From Saururus chinensis (Eukaryota > Streptophyta > Magnoliopsida > Piperales > Saururaceae): a DNA stretch of 64,000 bases. The first letter of the stretch is position 1, and every line of letters begins with the position of its first letter. The notes under the pieces are model-generated. The model was not told where the DNA came from, searched no databases, and saw only the letters and a list, made by a program, of their open reading frames with translations. A program made the translations under genes and the position numbers. The stretch covers positions 40,781,178-40,845,177 of the forward strand of contig CP141143.1 of the NCBI GenBank assembly GCA_035235625.1, written 5' to 3'. Positions 27,409 through 38,500 of this stretch are shown here, piece after piece.

Positions 27409-27960
27409 GATGATGAATTAATAATTGTGGATCATCAAGAACAGAACAAATAGTGACTTATTATTAGAAATGAAACAATAAATGAAGCTAGAGCTTTTGG
27501 CTTATTAGAAATCGAAAGAAAGTTGCAATATAATAGAAGTCCAAAGCTTTTACAACAGTGCAGACTCAGAAGACAATTATACAGTGCAGTAAGTATACAA
27601 CACCCTTATTTGTGGAATTGGAGTATGGATTGATAAAGGAAAAATCCCTATGACTAAGAATACTAGAAATCTTTACCTAGATGCTTTGGAATATCGAGAA
27701 TATCAATGGTCTAACAGATGACATGAAATATCATCTACCTCAATTTTTTGATGAATTCTGTGAAAGCAAAATCAACCTTGACTCTATTGGAGCAAATAAT
27801 TTAGAAAATGCTATGGAGCCATAAAAATGTTCTCTCTAGAAAAGGATTAATAAAGTAATCTACTTTACGAATTATTGAAGGAGCATTATTGAAGACAAGG
27901 ACCAAAGGTATAAAGTAATCTATCTTTAAACATTATTGCCGTCAACTCTTAAAGAAGATT
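27409..27960 (+). pseudogene. Downstream caulimovirid ORF remnant (right part)
   Basis: The segment starts DDELIIVDHQEQNK in the frame left at 23964, confirming that the LTR split one viral reading frame. Stop codons follow at about 27450. Beyond them, runs such as ARAFGLLEIERKLQYN near 27490 and LLQQCRLRRQLYSAV near 27550 can be read without a stable frame. I see no domain. The segment leads directly into the viral promoter region. Confidence 0.5.
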
Positions 27961-28057
27961 CCTTTGGATAGATATTCTTATTCTACTTTTCTCTCTTTAT
28001 TATTTTCTTTGTTTGTACATTACTTTTCTTTCTTTTGTTTATACATTACTAAGTCTC

Positions 28058-28064
28058 TATATAA
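28058..28064 (+). promoter_or_regulatory. Caulimovirid TATA box
   Basis: TATATAA, in the context TCTCTATATAAGGAGACC, follows a pyrimidine-rich stretch and lies after the last viral ORF. Caulimovirids place the pregenomic RNA promoter there. No activity is implied for this dead copy. Confidence 0.7.
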
Positions 28065-28237
28065 GGAGACCATATTGTAACCGGATGGACAAGCCTTTCT
28101 CCCATAAGTTTTTCTTTTGTAAGCCTTTCTTAGGCAAGTTCTTCCTTAAGCCCTTTTACTTCTCTCTTGTAAATCTTTTATCTCTTCTCTTGTTATCTCT
28201 CTTTCTTTTCACTGATTGTACAAATTTTCTTTTTGTA

Positions 28238-28243
28238 AATAAA
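28238..28243 (+). terminator. Caulimovirid poly(A) signal
   Basis: AATAAA lies about 180 nt downstream of the TATA box. A short TATA-to-AATAAA distance is usual in caulimovirids, whose pregenomic RNA is terminally redundant. The T/C-rich stretch between them fits a leader region. Confidence 0.6.
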
Positions 28244-28322
28244 ACTTCTTTTCTTTTATCATCCTTAACTTCTTCCATCTTCTCCAATAATCCCATTTTC
28301 CTTATGATATGGTAGCTATACT

Positions 28323-29124
28323 GGTCACAAATGTATATTTAATTATTTTAAATAAATACATACTCATTTGCTAAGTTCGTCAAAATGTGTCAAATGCACT
28401 AAACAACAAAGCAATCACACCACTTTTAGTCAAGTTATATCAATTTAATCGATTAAGATCGAAGTTCATTAAGAGTGTGTTGAATTCGTTATATCATTTA
28501 AAGTTTAAAGAGACTTCTCATTTATTTGTTACTTTATAAAAAGGAATCAGATTGATGAAGTGATACAATAATTTGATCATCTTCCTTAACTTAAATAATT
28601 TCATTCCCTTAACTAGATTTATAATAAAGCACCAATGCTTATCACGGATGTGTATTTAATTATTTTAAATAAATACGTAATCATTTGTTAAGTTCATAAG
28701 AATAAATTAAGTGCCCTAAAAGATAAACTAATCAGACCACTTTCAGTGAAGATTTATCCTTTTAATCTATTAAAACCGAAGTTTGTTAAGAATGTGCTCA
28801 AATTATTATATTATTTAAAGTTTAAAGAGACCTCTCATTCATTTGTCACATTTGTAATAACAAATGAAATGGACAAAGTGATACTACAATTTGACTGATC
28901 TTCCTTAACATATATTATATCATTCGCTTGACTAAATTTAGAACAAAGCACTAAAGTACTTAACGAATGTGTATTTAATTATTTTAAATAAAGACGTACT
29001 CATTTACTAGGTTTGTAAGAATGAATCAAATACACAAAACCACTAACCGATCAGGCCACTTTTGGTCAAGTTATATCCTTTTAATCAATTACCACCGAAG
29101 TTTGTTAAGAATGTGCACAAATCT
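28323..29124 (+). repeat. Satellite array, orientation A (third segment)
   Basis: About 2.5 monomers separate the virus from LTR element 1. The array resumes at the GTCACAAATG block, a different phase from where it stopped at about 19014, so part of a monomer was lost or gained at the viral integration. It ends in AATCT (29120-29124), the target duplication of the next element. Confidence 0.93.
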
Positions 29125-29488
29125 TATTGTGCACGTTCTATGGCTCTGTTGTGCATGTTCTAAGGCTGTCACTGGAGCTACATACTAGGCTAATTAGTGC
29201 TTTAATTAATATTATAAAATAAGGGTATTTAAGTAATTTGGTTAATTAGGTAATTAATTATTTATGTTAATTATACTAATAGGCCTTAGGTACTTGTTAA
29301 TGAATCCATTAGTTAGCATATTTAAATATAAGAGCTATGCCCTAAGTAGGGGTGTAAATAATTAATTGTCTTATTTTCTTCCCTTTCTTGTGTGCTTCTC
29401 CTCTTTCTGTCTAATGGCCATGCCATCCCTTCTCCTCTTTTCCGATCTCCTTGCACTACTCCATGCCTGTAGATACTCATCCACAATA
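29125..29488 (+). repeat. 5' LTR of element 1
   Basis: It starts TATTGTGCACG, decayed from the TGTTGT start kept at 32397, and ends CCACAATA. A possible promoter, TATTTAAATATAAGAGC, lies near 29319, followed by the conserved CTATGCCCTAAGT. At 364 bp it equals the 3' copy in length. Confidence 0.9.
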
Positions 29489-29489
29489 A

Positions 29490-29501
29490 TAATATTAGAG
29501 C
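29490..29501 (+). promoter_or_regulatory. Primer-binding site (tRNA-iMet type), element 1
   Basis: TAATATTAGAGC matches the plant initiator-tRNA-Met complement TGGTATCAGAGC at 9 of 12 positions. All three differences are G-to-A or C-to-T. It lies one base after the 5' LTR. The sister element keeps TGGTATCGGAGT at 56690, supporting the call. Confidence 0.75.
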
Positions 29502-29832
29502 AATTACAATCCCCAGCCATAGTTCTCACTTCAGCTTCAGCGGATAGCTAGAAGAGGAGTGGTGCAAGGAGGTGAAGTCCTTGACACCACGCAAGGACTT
29601 CACCTCTTGTTGTGGAGATGAAGGCGGAGCTCGAGGTGACTGTGCAGTTCTTAGCTACACACACAGCGCCACTTCTACCTGGGCCGCCCCCTGCTGCCCT
29701 CATGCAAGAGCAGCCAGATCCTCCACAGCGGTTACCCGCTGTCCAGCGAGACGTTGATCAGCCACCATTTGACGGCGGCGGCAGAGGACGGGGAGGCATT
29801 GCCTTCAGCCTCTCCAGCATCACACTGTCGGC

Positions 29833-30093
29833 GCCCTCAGCAACGCCACTAACGTCACCAATGGCAACCTTTGCATGACCGGGACGCTGATCCTAGAGAA
29901 GGTCGACAGGAAGATCGTGCTCTGCGACAGGGGGATCAACACGAGGGTGCAGAAGGGAGTGGTGGTGAAGGATGCGGGCGGCGCAAGGATGGTGATGATC
30001 AACACCACGGCCAATGGGGAGGAGCGTGTGGCGGACGGCCACCTCATCCCGGCCACCGGAGTCGGCCAGAAGATCGGCGACGCTATCAGGGGA
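29833..30093 (+). pseudogene. Captured subtilase (SBT) fragment, PA-domain region
   Basis: The 87 codons include NGNLCMTGTLI, KIVLCDRGIN, VQKGVVVKDAGGARMV, NTTANGEE, VADGHLIPATGVG and GDAI. In plant subtilisin-like proteases these runs form the protease-associated domain between the catalytic His and Ser regions, in this order. A whole subtilase has about 750 residues, so only about a tenth is present and no catalytic residue is included. Just upstream (29790-29830) a related segment, GIAFSLSS, sits in another frame, so a frameshift has occurred. The fragment is transcriptionally parallel to the LTRs and much more GC-rich than the satellite. It looks like a captured, spliced or genomic piece of a host gene with no expected protease activity. 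Confidence 0.82.
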
Positions 30094-30837
30094 TTGTCAC
30101 TGCTTCAGAGACACGCTAGCCTCTGTGACCGGCTCAAAACAGGGGATTTCGTCGTATTCTATCGCTGTGAAAAAAGGGAATTGGTCCTGCAGCTTGCCCA
30201 AGCATCCGGCTGTGACGGAGGCAGCGGCCTGCTGGGTGTCTCCGGTGGACGCTGTGAAAGTATGAGATCAGATGCGTCGCCAACGGAAAGCCGGATCTTC
30301 CGGGAGATGGCCTGCGGATGCAAGATTTTCTTTCCTGTTGGGGTCTGATTTTCTTTCCCGTTGGTGCCGGCCGGACGCACCGGACTCACCTCCTCATGGA
30401 AGTTACTGGACGTCCAGATTTTTGTTAGAATTTCTTCCAGGGTCCAATGATAGCCATTGTGATCTCTGGCTCCTGTTTGGCAACGATTGCATTCCGGATT
30501 GGAACCACTACCATTATCCAGGATTATCGGGATTTCCTTCTCGGTTTGGCTAATTCATGCGCTCGTGATTTTGCTCTATCCTTTTCATATGCCATAGTTG
30601 TTGCTGCTGCCAGAGACCGACGAACTTTTCCCCTCAGATCTGCGACCAGTCCCGGATTTTCCTTCCTACGGGTAGGAGATTGGACGAGATCATCATCTGG
30701 AAAGATTACATTTGTAGTCTTCCTATCAGTACCTCAGAGATTTCCTTCTACGGCTATGGAGAATCTTTTCCTTCTCTCACCGGCAGCTGAGTTCCTCTAA
30801 TGAATCTTTTGGTTTCGGGCGGCAGGAGTCTATAACG

Positions 30838-31269
30838 ATGCACGAGGTAATCGGTCTTCAATTTCTGAATTGGGGAAAGGATGATTTTGCTATTAGAGAT
30901 TGGGAGCAGAACAAGGGCATTAGCCAAGATGAGCACATGAAGCTCTCCACTGCAATCATTTTTGCTTCCATCAACCAAAGGCGTGAGCAGGCTGCAGGTG
31001 AAAGTGCATGCACAGACATTGTCGTTATTCTAACCGACTGGTTTCAGATTAACAGAACCAAGCTACCCATCAAGTCCCGATTTGTTAGCCTCATTAAAAA
31101 TGGATCCCCTGAATTCCAAAACCTTTGTGGGAATGAAGGCTTTCGGGAGGGAATTCCGGGTAATGAAGAGGGGACTGTTGCCTATCAAACTAATGGAGTG
31201 GTTCGTGCTACACTGATGGAGGCTTACTTCAAAACGGGCAATGCAAAGGTGGCATTGGATTCGTACTGA
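30838..31269 (+). pseudogene. Second captured fragment, uncharacterised plant protein-like
   Basis: This 143-codon open stretch opens MHEVIGLQFLNWGKDDFAI and contains HMKLSTAIIFASINQRRE, AAGESACTDIVVILTDWFQ and IKSRFVSLIKNGSPEFQNL. The middle third reminds me of the C-terminal region of an uncharacterised plant family carrying an N-terminal NT-C2 domain, but that is from memory and unaligned. The end (about 31180-31269) does not fit that family and may be a join to another source. It is in the same orientation as the subtilase piece. A stop follows at 31267-31269. It could instead be ancestral element sequence. Confidence 0.45.
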
Positions 31270-31313
31270 AGGACTGGCCATTCAAGCTGCGTGCTGAGAC
31301 TTACAATACCCCT

Positions 31314-31871
31314 TTGAAGGTCCAGTTGCAATATGGGAAGGAGACGAAGTCCTGTGCCATGGATGTTGGCTTCCATAACAACCATATTGGTCAACTGTAT
31401 GCAGAGGAGGGGTGGGTGGTAGTGGCAGAGGAGCTGTTTGATGAAATCCACTTTATTGTCGGAGCTGGTGCAACAAAGGCTGCTGCAGAGATTGCACGTG
31501 CGGCATCACGGTCATGGCTTTCTCCTCTTTTAGAGACTGCTTGTGATCCTTTTGCATTTGTCTTGATGAATCTCTTTGACCTTGCTATTGAGAGCAATCG
31601 CTCTCATGCTACAATTTCCACGGATCTGTATGGAAAGACTAGAGTTATTATCAGCTATTTTGGATTCCATGCTACTTTACAGCACTTTTTTAATGGCTTC
31701 ACTCTCAATCTTTCCCAGCAAGCATTGGTTGTGATGTCATTGACAAAATGTGGCATTAGAGCCTCCACAATTGGCGATCTTGCTGAATTGAAAGTTGTCC
31801 TCATTCGACCTTGCCCAATACTGATTTTGACGATGCTGCCATTGGGAAATTTTTCTGATATTAATGTCTAA
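31314..31871 (+). pseudogene. Third open stretch in element 1, origin unknown
   Basis: A 185-codon open stretch starts MKVQLQYGKETKSC and includes an alanine-rich helical run (GATKAAAEIARAAS) followed by SWLSPLLETACDPFAFVLM. It looks like part of an alpha-helical cellular protein. I do not recognise the family with confidence. It follows the second fragment within about 50 nt and may have been acquired with it. It has normal-looking codons and GC content compared with the satellite. Composition and helix pattern make it unlikely to be retroelement Gag. Confidence 0.35.
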
Positions 31872-31987
31872 TGGATGGGAGAAGTTTTGCTCCTGATACT
31901 CATGTGTGTGTGGCTTCTCTACTAATTCACTGGAGGTTTAACTTCTGGGCATTTGCAACCATCTGTAAACTAGTGGCCATTGGAAGT

Positions 31988-32099
31988 TCGCTGGTTTGGG
32001 TTTTCATCGTTTGTCACAACCATCCATTTTGGTGCGCAAAAGGTCGCTGGTTTGGGTTTTCATCGTTTGTCACAACCATCCATTTTGGTGCACAGACGG
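31988..32099 (+). repeat. 56-bp tandem duplication in element 1
   Basis: The unit starting TCGCTGGTTTGGGTTTTCAT at 31988 repeats at 32044 almost without change. The overlapping open frames at 31871-32211 are produced by this duplication and look non-coding. Confidence 0.85.
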
Positions 32100-32396
32100 T
32101 TGTGGAGAATTGGGTATTATTATTCTCTGTTGCATGGGCTCGACTGGTTCTTGGGGTGGTGACTGCTTATTTCCCTCGCAATCCTTTCAGCCCTACCTAG
32201 GATATCGCTGATTCATGCAAAACGGGAGTTGCTGCTCATGTCATCATTTGGACTTGCCTTGTGATTTCTAGTATTTGTTTGTGACTTTGCTGCATTCACT
32301 GTTTAGGACTGGCTTATCAAAGCGGAGTTGTGGTGGGCCCATGGGTGGGAGTTTAAGGACACCTCGAGGACGAGGTGATGAGAAAGCGGGGTGGAA

Positions 32397-32760
32397 TGTT
32401 GTTCACGTTCTAGGGCTCTGTTGTGCACGTTCTAAGGCTGCCACTAGAGCTACATGCTAGGGTAATTAGTGCTTTAATTAGTATTATGAAATAAGGGTAT
32501 TTAAGTAATTTGGTTAATTAGGTAATTAGTTATTTATGTTAATTATGCTAATGGGCCTTAGGTGCTTATTAGTGAGCCCATTAGTTAGCCTATTTAAATA
32601 TAAGGGTTATGCCCTAAGTGGGGGTGTGAATGATTAATTGTCTGATTTTCTTCCCTTTCTTCTGTGTTTCTCCCCTTTCTGTCTAATAGTCATGCCATCC
32701 CCTCTCCCCTTTCCCGGTCTCCCTACGTCACTCCATGCCTGTGGACAATCGTCCACAACA
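32397..32760 (+). repeat. 3' LTR of element 1
   Basis: It starts TGTTGTTCACG and ends CCACAACA, giving intact TG..CA ends. It is preceded by CACCTCGAGGACGAGGTG and a purine tract, a 3' layout common in Ty3/gypsy elements. It is better preserved than the 5' copy. Confidence 0.92.
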
Positions 32761-35475
32761 AATCTTTGCATCATTTATAGTTTAAATAGGACTCCTATTT
32801 ATTTGTTATGTTCATAATAACAAATCAAATCTACAAAATGATGTCACATTTTGACCATTCTCCCTTTGCTTATATGATTTCTTTCGCTTAACTAAATTCA
32901 AAACAATGCACCAAAGATCATCACGGATGTGAATATAATTGTTTGACATTAATATGTACTCATTTGCTAAGTTCGTAATAATTAATGAAATACCCCTGAA
33001 TGATGAACCAATTGGACCAATTTAGTGAAGATATATCTATTTAATTGATTAAAAAAGAAGTTTTTTTAGAATGTGCATAAATTTTCATATCATTTAAGGT
33101 TTAAAGAGACATCTCATTCATTTATTACTTTCATAATAACGAATCAAATAGACAAAGTGATACCCCAATTTAGCCGTTCATCCTTAAAATATTCGGTTGA
33201 TAAAATTTAAAACAAAGCACAAAACTCGTCACGAATATGTATTTAATTATTTTAAATAATGCATACTTATTTGCTAAGTTTGTAATAATGAATCAAATGC
33301 ATTAAATGACAAACCAATCGCACCACTTATGGTCAAATTATATTCCTTAAATCGATTAAAACCAAAATTCATTAATAATGTGCACAAATCGTTATATTGT
33401 TTAAGGTTTTTAGAGACCTCCTATTCATTTGTTATGTTCATAAAAATGAATTAATGGATAGAGTGATACCACTATTTGACTGTTCTTCCTTAACTCATAT
33501 GATTTCATTTGCTTAACTAGATTTAGAACAAAGCTCGTCAAGAATGTGTATTTAATTATTTAATAAAATACGTACTCATTTACTATGTTTGTATGAATAA
33601 AACCAACACATAAAACAACAATCCCATCGGATCACATTTGGTCATGTTATATCCTTTTAATCAATTAAAACTTAAGTTTGTCATGAATGTGCATAAATCT
33701 TTACTTTTTTTAAACATTAAATAGGCAACGTGATACCACAATTTGACTGTTCTTCCTTAATTGTATAATTTCATTCACTTAACAAGATTTAGAACAAAGC
33801 ACGAAAGCTCGTCACCAATGTGTATTTAATTATTTTAAAGAAATACATGCTCATTTTCTAAGTCTGTAAAAAAGGATCAAACACACTAAACAATGAACCA
33901 ATTGTACCACTTTTTGTCAAGTTATATCCTTTTAATTGATATAAACCGAAGTTCATTAAGAATGTGCAAAGATTATTATATTGTTTAAAGTGTAATGAGG
34001 CCTCTCATTAATTTGTTATGTTCATATTATTGTATGAAATGGACGGTCCTACCTCAATTTTATAGTTCTTCCTTTACTTATATGATTTCAATCGTTTAAC
34101 TAGATTTATAATAAAGCACCAATATTTATAATAAATGTGTATTTAATTATTTTAAATTAATATGTACACATTTGCTAAGTTCGTAAGAATGATTCGAACA
34201 TACTAAACAGTGAACCAATCGCACCACTTTTGGTTAAGTTATATTCTTGAATCGATTAAAAGGGAAATTTCATTAGGTTCAATTGTTAAGTTCATAAAAA
34301 TGAGTCAAACACACTAAATGGCGAATTAACCAATCACACTACTTTTAGTCTAATTATATTCTTTTAATCGATTAAAACCAAAGTTCGTTAAGAATGTGCA
34401 TAAATTGTTACATTGTTTAATTATTAAAGTTACCTCCAATTAATTTATTACATTTGTAATAACGAATTAAATGAACAATGTGATACCAAAATTTAACTGA
34501 TCTTCTTTAACTTATATTATTTCATTCGCTTAACTAGGTTTAGAATAAAGCACCAAAGCTCGTCACGAGTGTGTATTTAATTGCTTTAAATAAATATGAA
34601 TACATTTTCTAAGTGCGTAAGAATGATTCAAATGGACTAAACGATGAACCAACCGCACCACTTTTGGTCAAGTTATAACTTTTTAATTAATTAAAACAAA
34701 AGTTTGTTAAGAATGTGCACAAATCATTTTCTCATTGAAAATTTAAAGAGACCTCTCATCATTTGTTATGTTCGTAATAACAAATTAGATGGACAAAGCG
34801 ATACCATAATTTGATCGATCTTCCTTAACCTATATGATTTTATTTACTTAACTAAGTTTAGAACAAAGCACCAATGCTTGTAACAAATGTTTATTTAATT
34901 GTTTTAAATAAATACGTACTAATTTGCTTTGTTTGTAAAAATCATTTAAACACACAAAACAACGAACTAATCACACCTCCTTGGGTCAAGTTATACCCTT
35001 TTAATTAATAAAAACTAGAGTTCATTAAGAATGTGCACAAATCTTTATATCATTTAAAGTTTAAAGAGACCTCTTAGTTATTTGTTACATTCGTAATAAC
35101 GAATTAAATTGACAAAGTGATACCACAATGTGACCATTTTTCCTTAACTTAAACTATTTTATTTGCTTAATTACAATTAGAACAAAGTACTAATGCGTAT
35201 TTAATTGTTTCAAATATATACGTACTCATTTACGTTGCTCATAATAATGATTCAAACTCCCTAAATGAGGAACCAATTGGCCCACTTTTAGTGAAAATAT
35301 ATATTTTTAATCGATTAAAAACTAAGTTCTTTAAGAATGTGCACAAATTGTTATATCGTTTAAAGTTTAAGGAGACCTTCAATTCATTTGTAACGTTCAT
35401 AATAAGGATGGAAAAGGATAATGTGATACCACAATTTGACCGATCTTCTTGAATATATATGATTTTATTAAGTTA
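32761..35475 (+). repeat. Satellite array, orientation A (fourth segment)
   Basis: About 8.5 monomers start with the target duplication AATCT and continue in the register left at 29124. A truncated monomer occurs near 34280, where the text jumps from CATTAGG to the CAATTGTTAAGTTC block. The array ends at the strand switch. Confidence 0.93.
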
Positions 35476-35501
35476 AGAAAAATCAGTCAAATTGTGGTAT
35501 C
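35425..35501. repeat. Satellite strand-switch junction with inverted repeat
   Basis: GATACCACAATTTGAC (35425-35440) and its exact reverse complement GTCAAATTGTGGTATC (35486-35501) flank a 45-nt spacer. All satellite to the left reads in orientation A and all to the right in orientation B. The spacer reads as orientation A to about 35475 (ATGATTTTATTAAGTTAA) and then resembles orientation B (GAAAAATCAGTC). The junction therefore joins two monomers tail to tail within the same short block. Confidence 0.93.
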
Positions 35502-38500
35502 ACTTTGTCTATTTCATTCATTTTTATAAACATAATAAATAAATTAGAGGTCTCTTTAAACTTTAAACAATATAAATATTTGGGCACATTCTTAATGAAC
35601 TTCAATCTAAATTAATTAAAAGGATATAACATGACCAAAAGTGCTCTAATTAGTTTGTCATTTGGCGTGTTTGATTTATTTTTACACACTTAGGGAATGA
35701 GTACGTATTTATTTAAAATAATTAAATACACATTCATAGCGAGCTTTGGTACTTTGTTGTAAATCTAGCTAAGAAAAATGAAACCATATAAGTTAAAGAA
35801 GAACGGTCAAATTGTGGTATCAGTTTGTCTATTTTATTCGTAATTATGAAAAAAAATGAGTAGGAGGTCTCTTTAAACATTAAACAATATAACGATTTTT
35901 ACACATTCTTAACAAAGTTCGGTTTTAATCGATTAAAAAGTAACTTGACAAAAAATGGTCCCATTTTTTCATCGTTTAATGCATTTAATTCATTCTTACG
36001 TACTTAGCAAATGAGTACATATTTATTAAAAATAATTAAATAAAAATTTGTGACGAGCTTTGGTGCTTTGTTCTAAATCTAATTAAGTGAATCATATATG
36101 TTAAGGAAGAAGGCTCAAATTGTGGTATCACTTTATTAATTTGATTCATTATTATGAATGTTAAAAATGAATGGGAGGACACTTTAAAATTTAAATGATA
36201 TAAAGATTTATGCACATTTTTAACCAACTTTGGTTTTAATTGATTAAAATGATTAAACATAACAAAAAGTGGTCCGATTGGTTCGGCGTTTAGTACATTT
36301 AATTCATTTTTACACCTTTGTAAATGAGTACGTATTTATTTAAAATAATTAAATACACATTTATGATGAGCATTGGTGCTTTATTTTAAATCTAGTTAAA
36401 TAAATAAAATCATATAAATTAAGGAAGAACGGTCAAATTGTGGTATCATTTGGCAATTTGATTCGTTAATACAAATATAAAAAATAAATGGGAGATCCCT
36501 TTAAACTTTAAACAATATAAAGATTTGTTCATATTCTTAATGAATTTTAGTTGTAATCGATTAAAAGGACATAACTGAACCAAAAGTGGTCCGATTACTT
36601 CATTATTTAGTGCATTTGATTCATTCTTACACCTTCTATAGTAAATGAGAATGCATTTATATAAAATAATAAAATACACACTTGTGACGAGATTTAGTGC
36701 TTTGTTCTAAATCTAGTTAATTGAATAAAATCATATAACACAAGGAAGAATGGTCTAATTGTAATATTACTTTCTCCATTTAATTCATAATTACGAGAAT
36801 AACAAATTAATGTGGGGTCTCTTCAAACATTAAACGATATAACAATTTATGCACATTCTTAACAAACATCTATTTTAATCAGTTAAAATGATATAACTTG
36901 ACCAATAGTTCTCCAATTGGTTCATTGTTTCATGCGTGATTCATTCTTACAAACATAGTAAATGAGTATGTATTTAATTAAAATAATTAAAGACACATTC
37001 GCGGCGAGCATTGGTACTTTGTTATGAATCTAGTTAAGCGAATGAAATCAAATAAGTTAAGGAAAAATAGTCAGATTGTAGTATCACTTTATCCATTTAA
37101 TTCGTTATTACGAATGTAACAAATAAATTGGAGGACTCTTTCAACTTTAAACGATATAACGATTTGTGCACATTAATAACGAACTTCGGTTTTAATTAAT
37201 TAAAAAGATATAACTTCACCAAATGTTGTCCAATTATTTCATCATTTAGTGGGTTTAATTCAATCTTATGAACATTACAAATGAATACATATTTAGTTAT
37301 AATAATTAAATATACATTTGTGATGATCTTTATTGCTTTGTTCTAAATCTAGTTAAGCAAATAAAATCGTACAAGTTAAAGAAAATGGTTAAATTGTGGT
37401 ATCACTTTGTCCAATTTATTCATAATTACGAATATAACAAATGAATGGGAGGTCACTTTAAACATTAAACGAAATAAATAATTTGTGCACATTTTTTACA
37501 AACTTCGGTTTTAGTCGATAGCAATAATATAACTTGACTAAAAGTAGTCAGATTAGTTCGTCCTTGAGTTTGTTTAATTCATTATTACAAACATATTAAA
37601 TGAGTATGTATTAAATTAAAATAAGTAAATATAAATTTGTAACGAGCTTTGGTGTTTTGTTTTAAATTTAGTTAAGTGAATAAAATCATATTTGTTGAGG
37701 AAGAATGGTCAAATTCTAGTATCACTTTGTCAATTTGTTCCTTATTATGAACATAACAAATTAATTAGAGGTCTTTTAAAACTTTAAATGATATAAAGAT
37801 TTATGCACATTCTTAACAAATTTTGGTTTCAATCTACTAAAAGGATATAACTTGACCAAAAGTGGTCGATTGGTTTGTTATTTCATTCATATAATTCATT
37901 CTTACACCTTAGTAAATGAGTATGTATCTATTTAAAATAATTAAATGCTTATTCTTGATGAGCTTAGGTGCATTGTTCTAAATCTAGTTTATCGAATGAA
38001 ATAATATAAGTTAAGGAAGAATGGTCTCGTTGCGGTATCACTTTCTTCATTTAATTCATGATTACGAAAGTAACAAATTAATGGGAGGTCTCTCTAAACA
38101 TTAAATGATATAACGATTTATGCAAGTTCTTAACGAACATTGGTTTTAATCAATTAAAAGGATATAACTTGATGAAACTGGTCTGATTTGTTCGTCATTT
38201 AGTGTGTTTGATTCATTTTTACAAACTTAGCAAAGGAGTAGATATTTCTTTAAAAAAATTAAATCCGCATTCATGACGAGCTTTGGTGCTTTATTCCAAA
38301 TCTAGTTAATTGAATGAAGTCATATAAGTTAAGGAATAATGGTCCAATTGTCATATCACTTTGTCAATTGGATTCGTTACTACGAATGTTACAAACGAAT
38401 GGGAGGTCTCATTAAACATTAAACAATATAACAATTGATACGCATTCTTAATGAACATCATTTTTAATCGATTAAAATATTATAACTTTACCAAACGTAG

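Larger units (their letters stand above)
19021..28322 (+). mobile_element. Endogenous caulimovirid (plant pararetrovirus), degenerate and interrupted
   Basis: A non-satellite block carries remnants of caulimovirid genes in the family order on one strand: movement protein, coat protein with CCHC knuckle, aspartic protease, a further ORF, then a TATA box and poly(A) signal. It comprises about 4.9 kb left and 0.9 kb right of a later LTR insertion, so about 5.9 kb is viral, shorter than the usual 7-9 kb genomes. Every gene is broken by stops or frameshifts. No reverse transcriptase or RNase H motif is visible, so the polymerase appears deleted. The style of coat and protease residues recalls petuvirus/florendovirus-type viruses, but the genus is my inference. 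It sits directly in satellite at both ends. Confidence 0.85.
29125..32760 (+). mobile_element. Non-autonomous LTR retrotransposon 1, with captured gene fragments
   Basis: Two 364-bp LTRs (29125-29488 and 32397-32760) flank 2.9 kb of GC-richer DNA. The target duplication AATCT is perfect on both sides (29120-29124, 32761-32765). A tRNA-Met primer site follows the 5' LTR, and a purine-rich tract (GAAAGCGGGGTGGAA) precedes the 3' LTR. No gag, protease, reverse transcriptase or integrase is readable, so the element must have moved using another element's proteins. The interior carries at least one host-gene fragment (subtilase) and two open stretches of uncertain origin. By eye the LTRs differ at roughly 40-45 sites, mostly transitions with A/T in the 5' copy, so the insertion is old. 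It is the same family as 54929-59375. Confidence 0.9.

Noticed and set aside
28296..28322. Caulimovirid tRNA-Met primer site in TATGATATGGTAGCTATAC
   Set aside because: Only fragments of TGGTATCAGAGC are present and a deletion would have to be assumed.
29820..30056. Reverse-strand ORF of 78 codons
   Set aside because: It is antisense to the recognisable subtilase fragment and is a by-product of its GC-rich codons.
31871..32211. Overlapping open frames with aromatic-rich repeats
   Set aside because: They are generated by a 56-bp tandem duplication and are readable in several frames, with no family motif.
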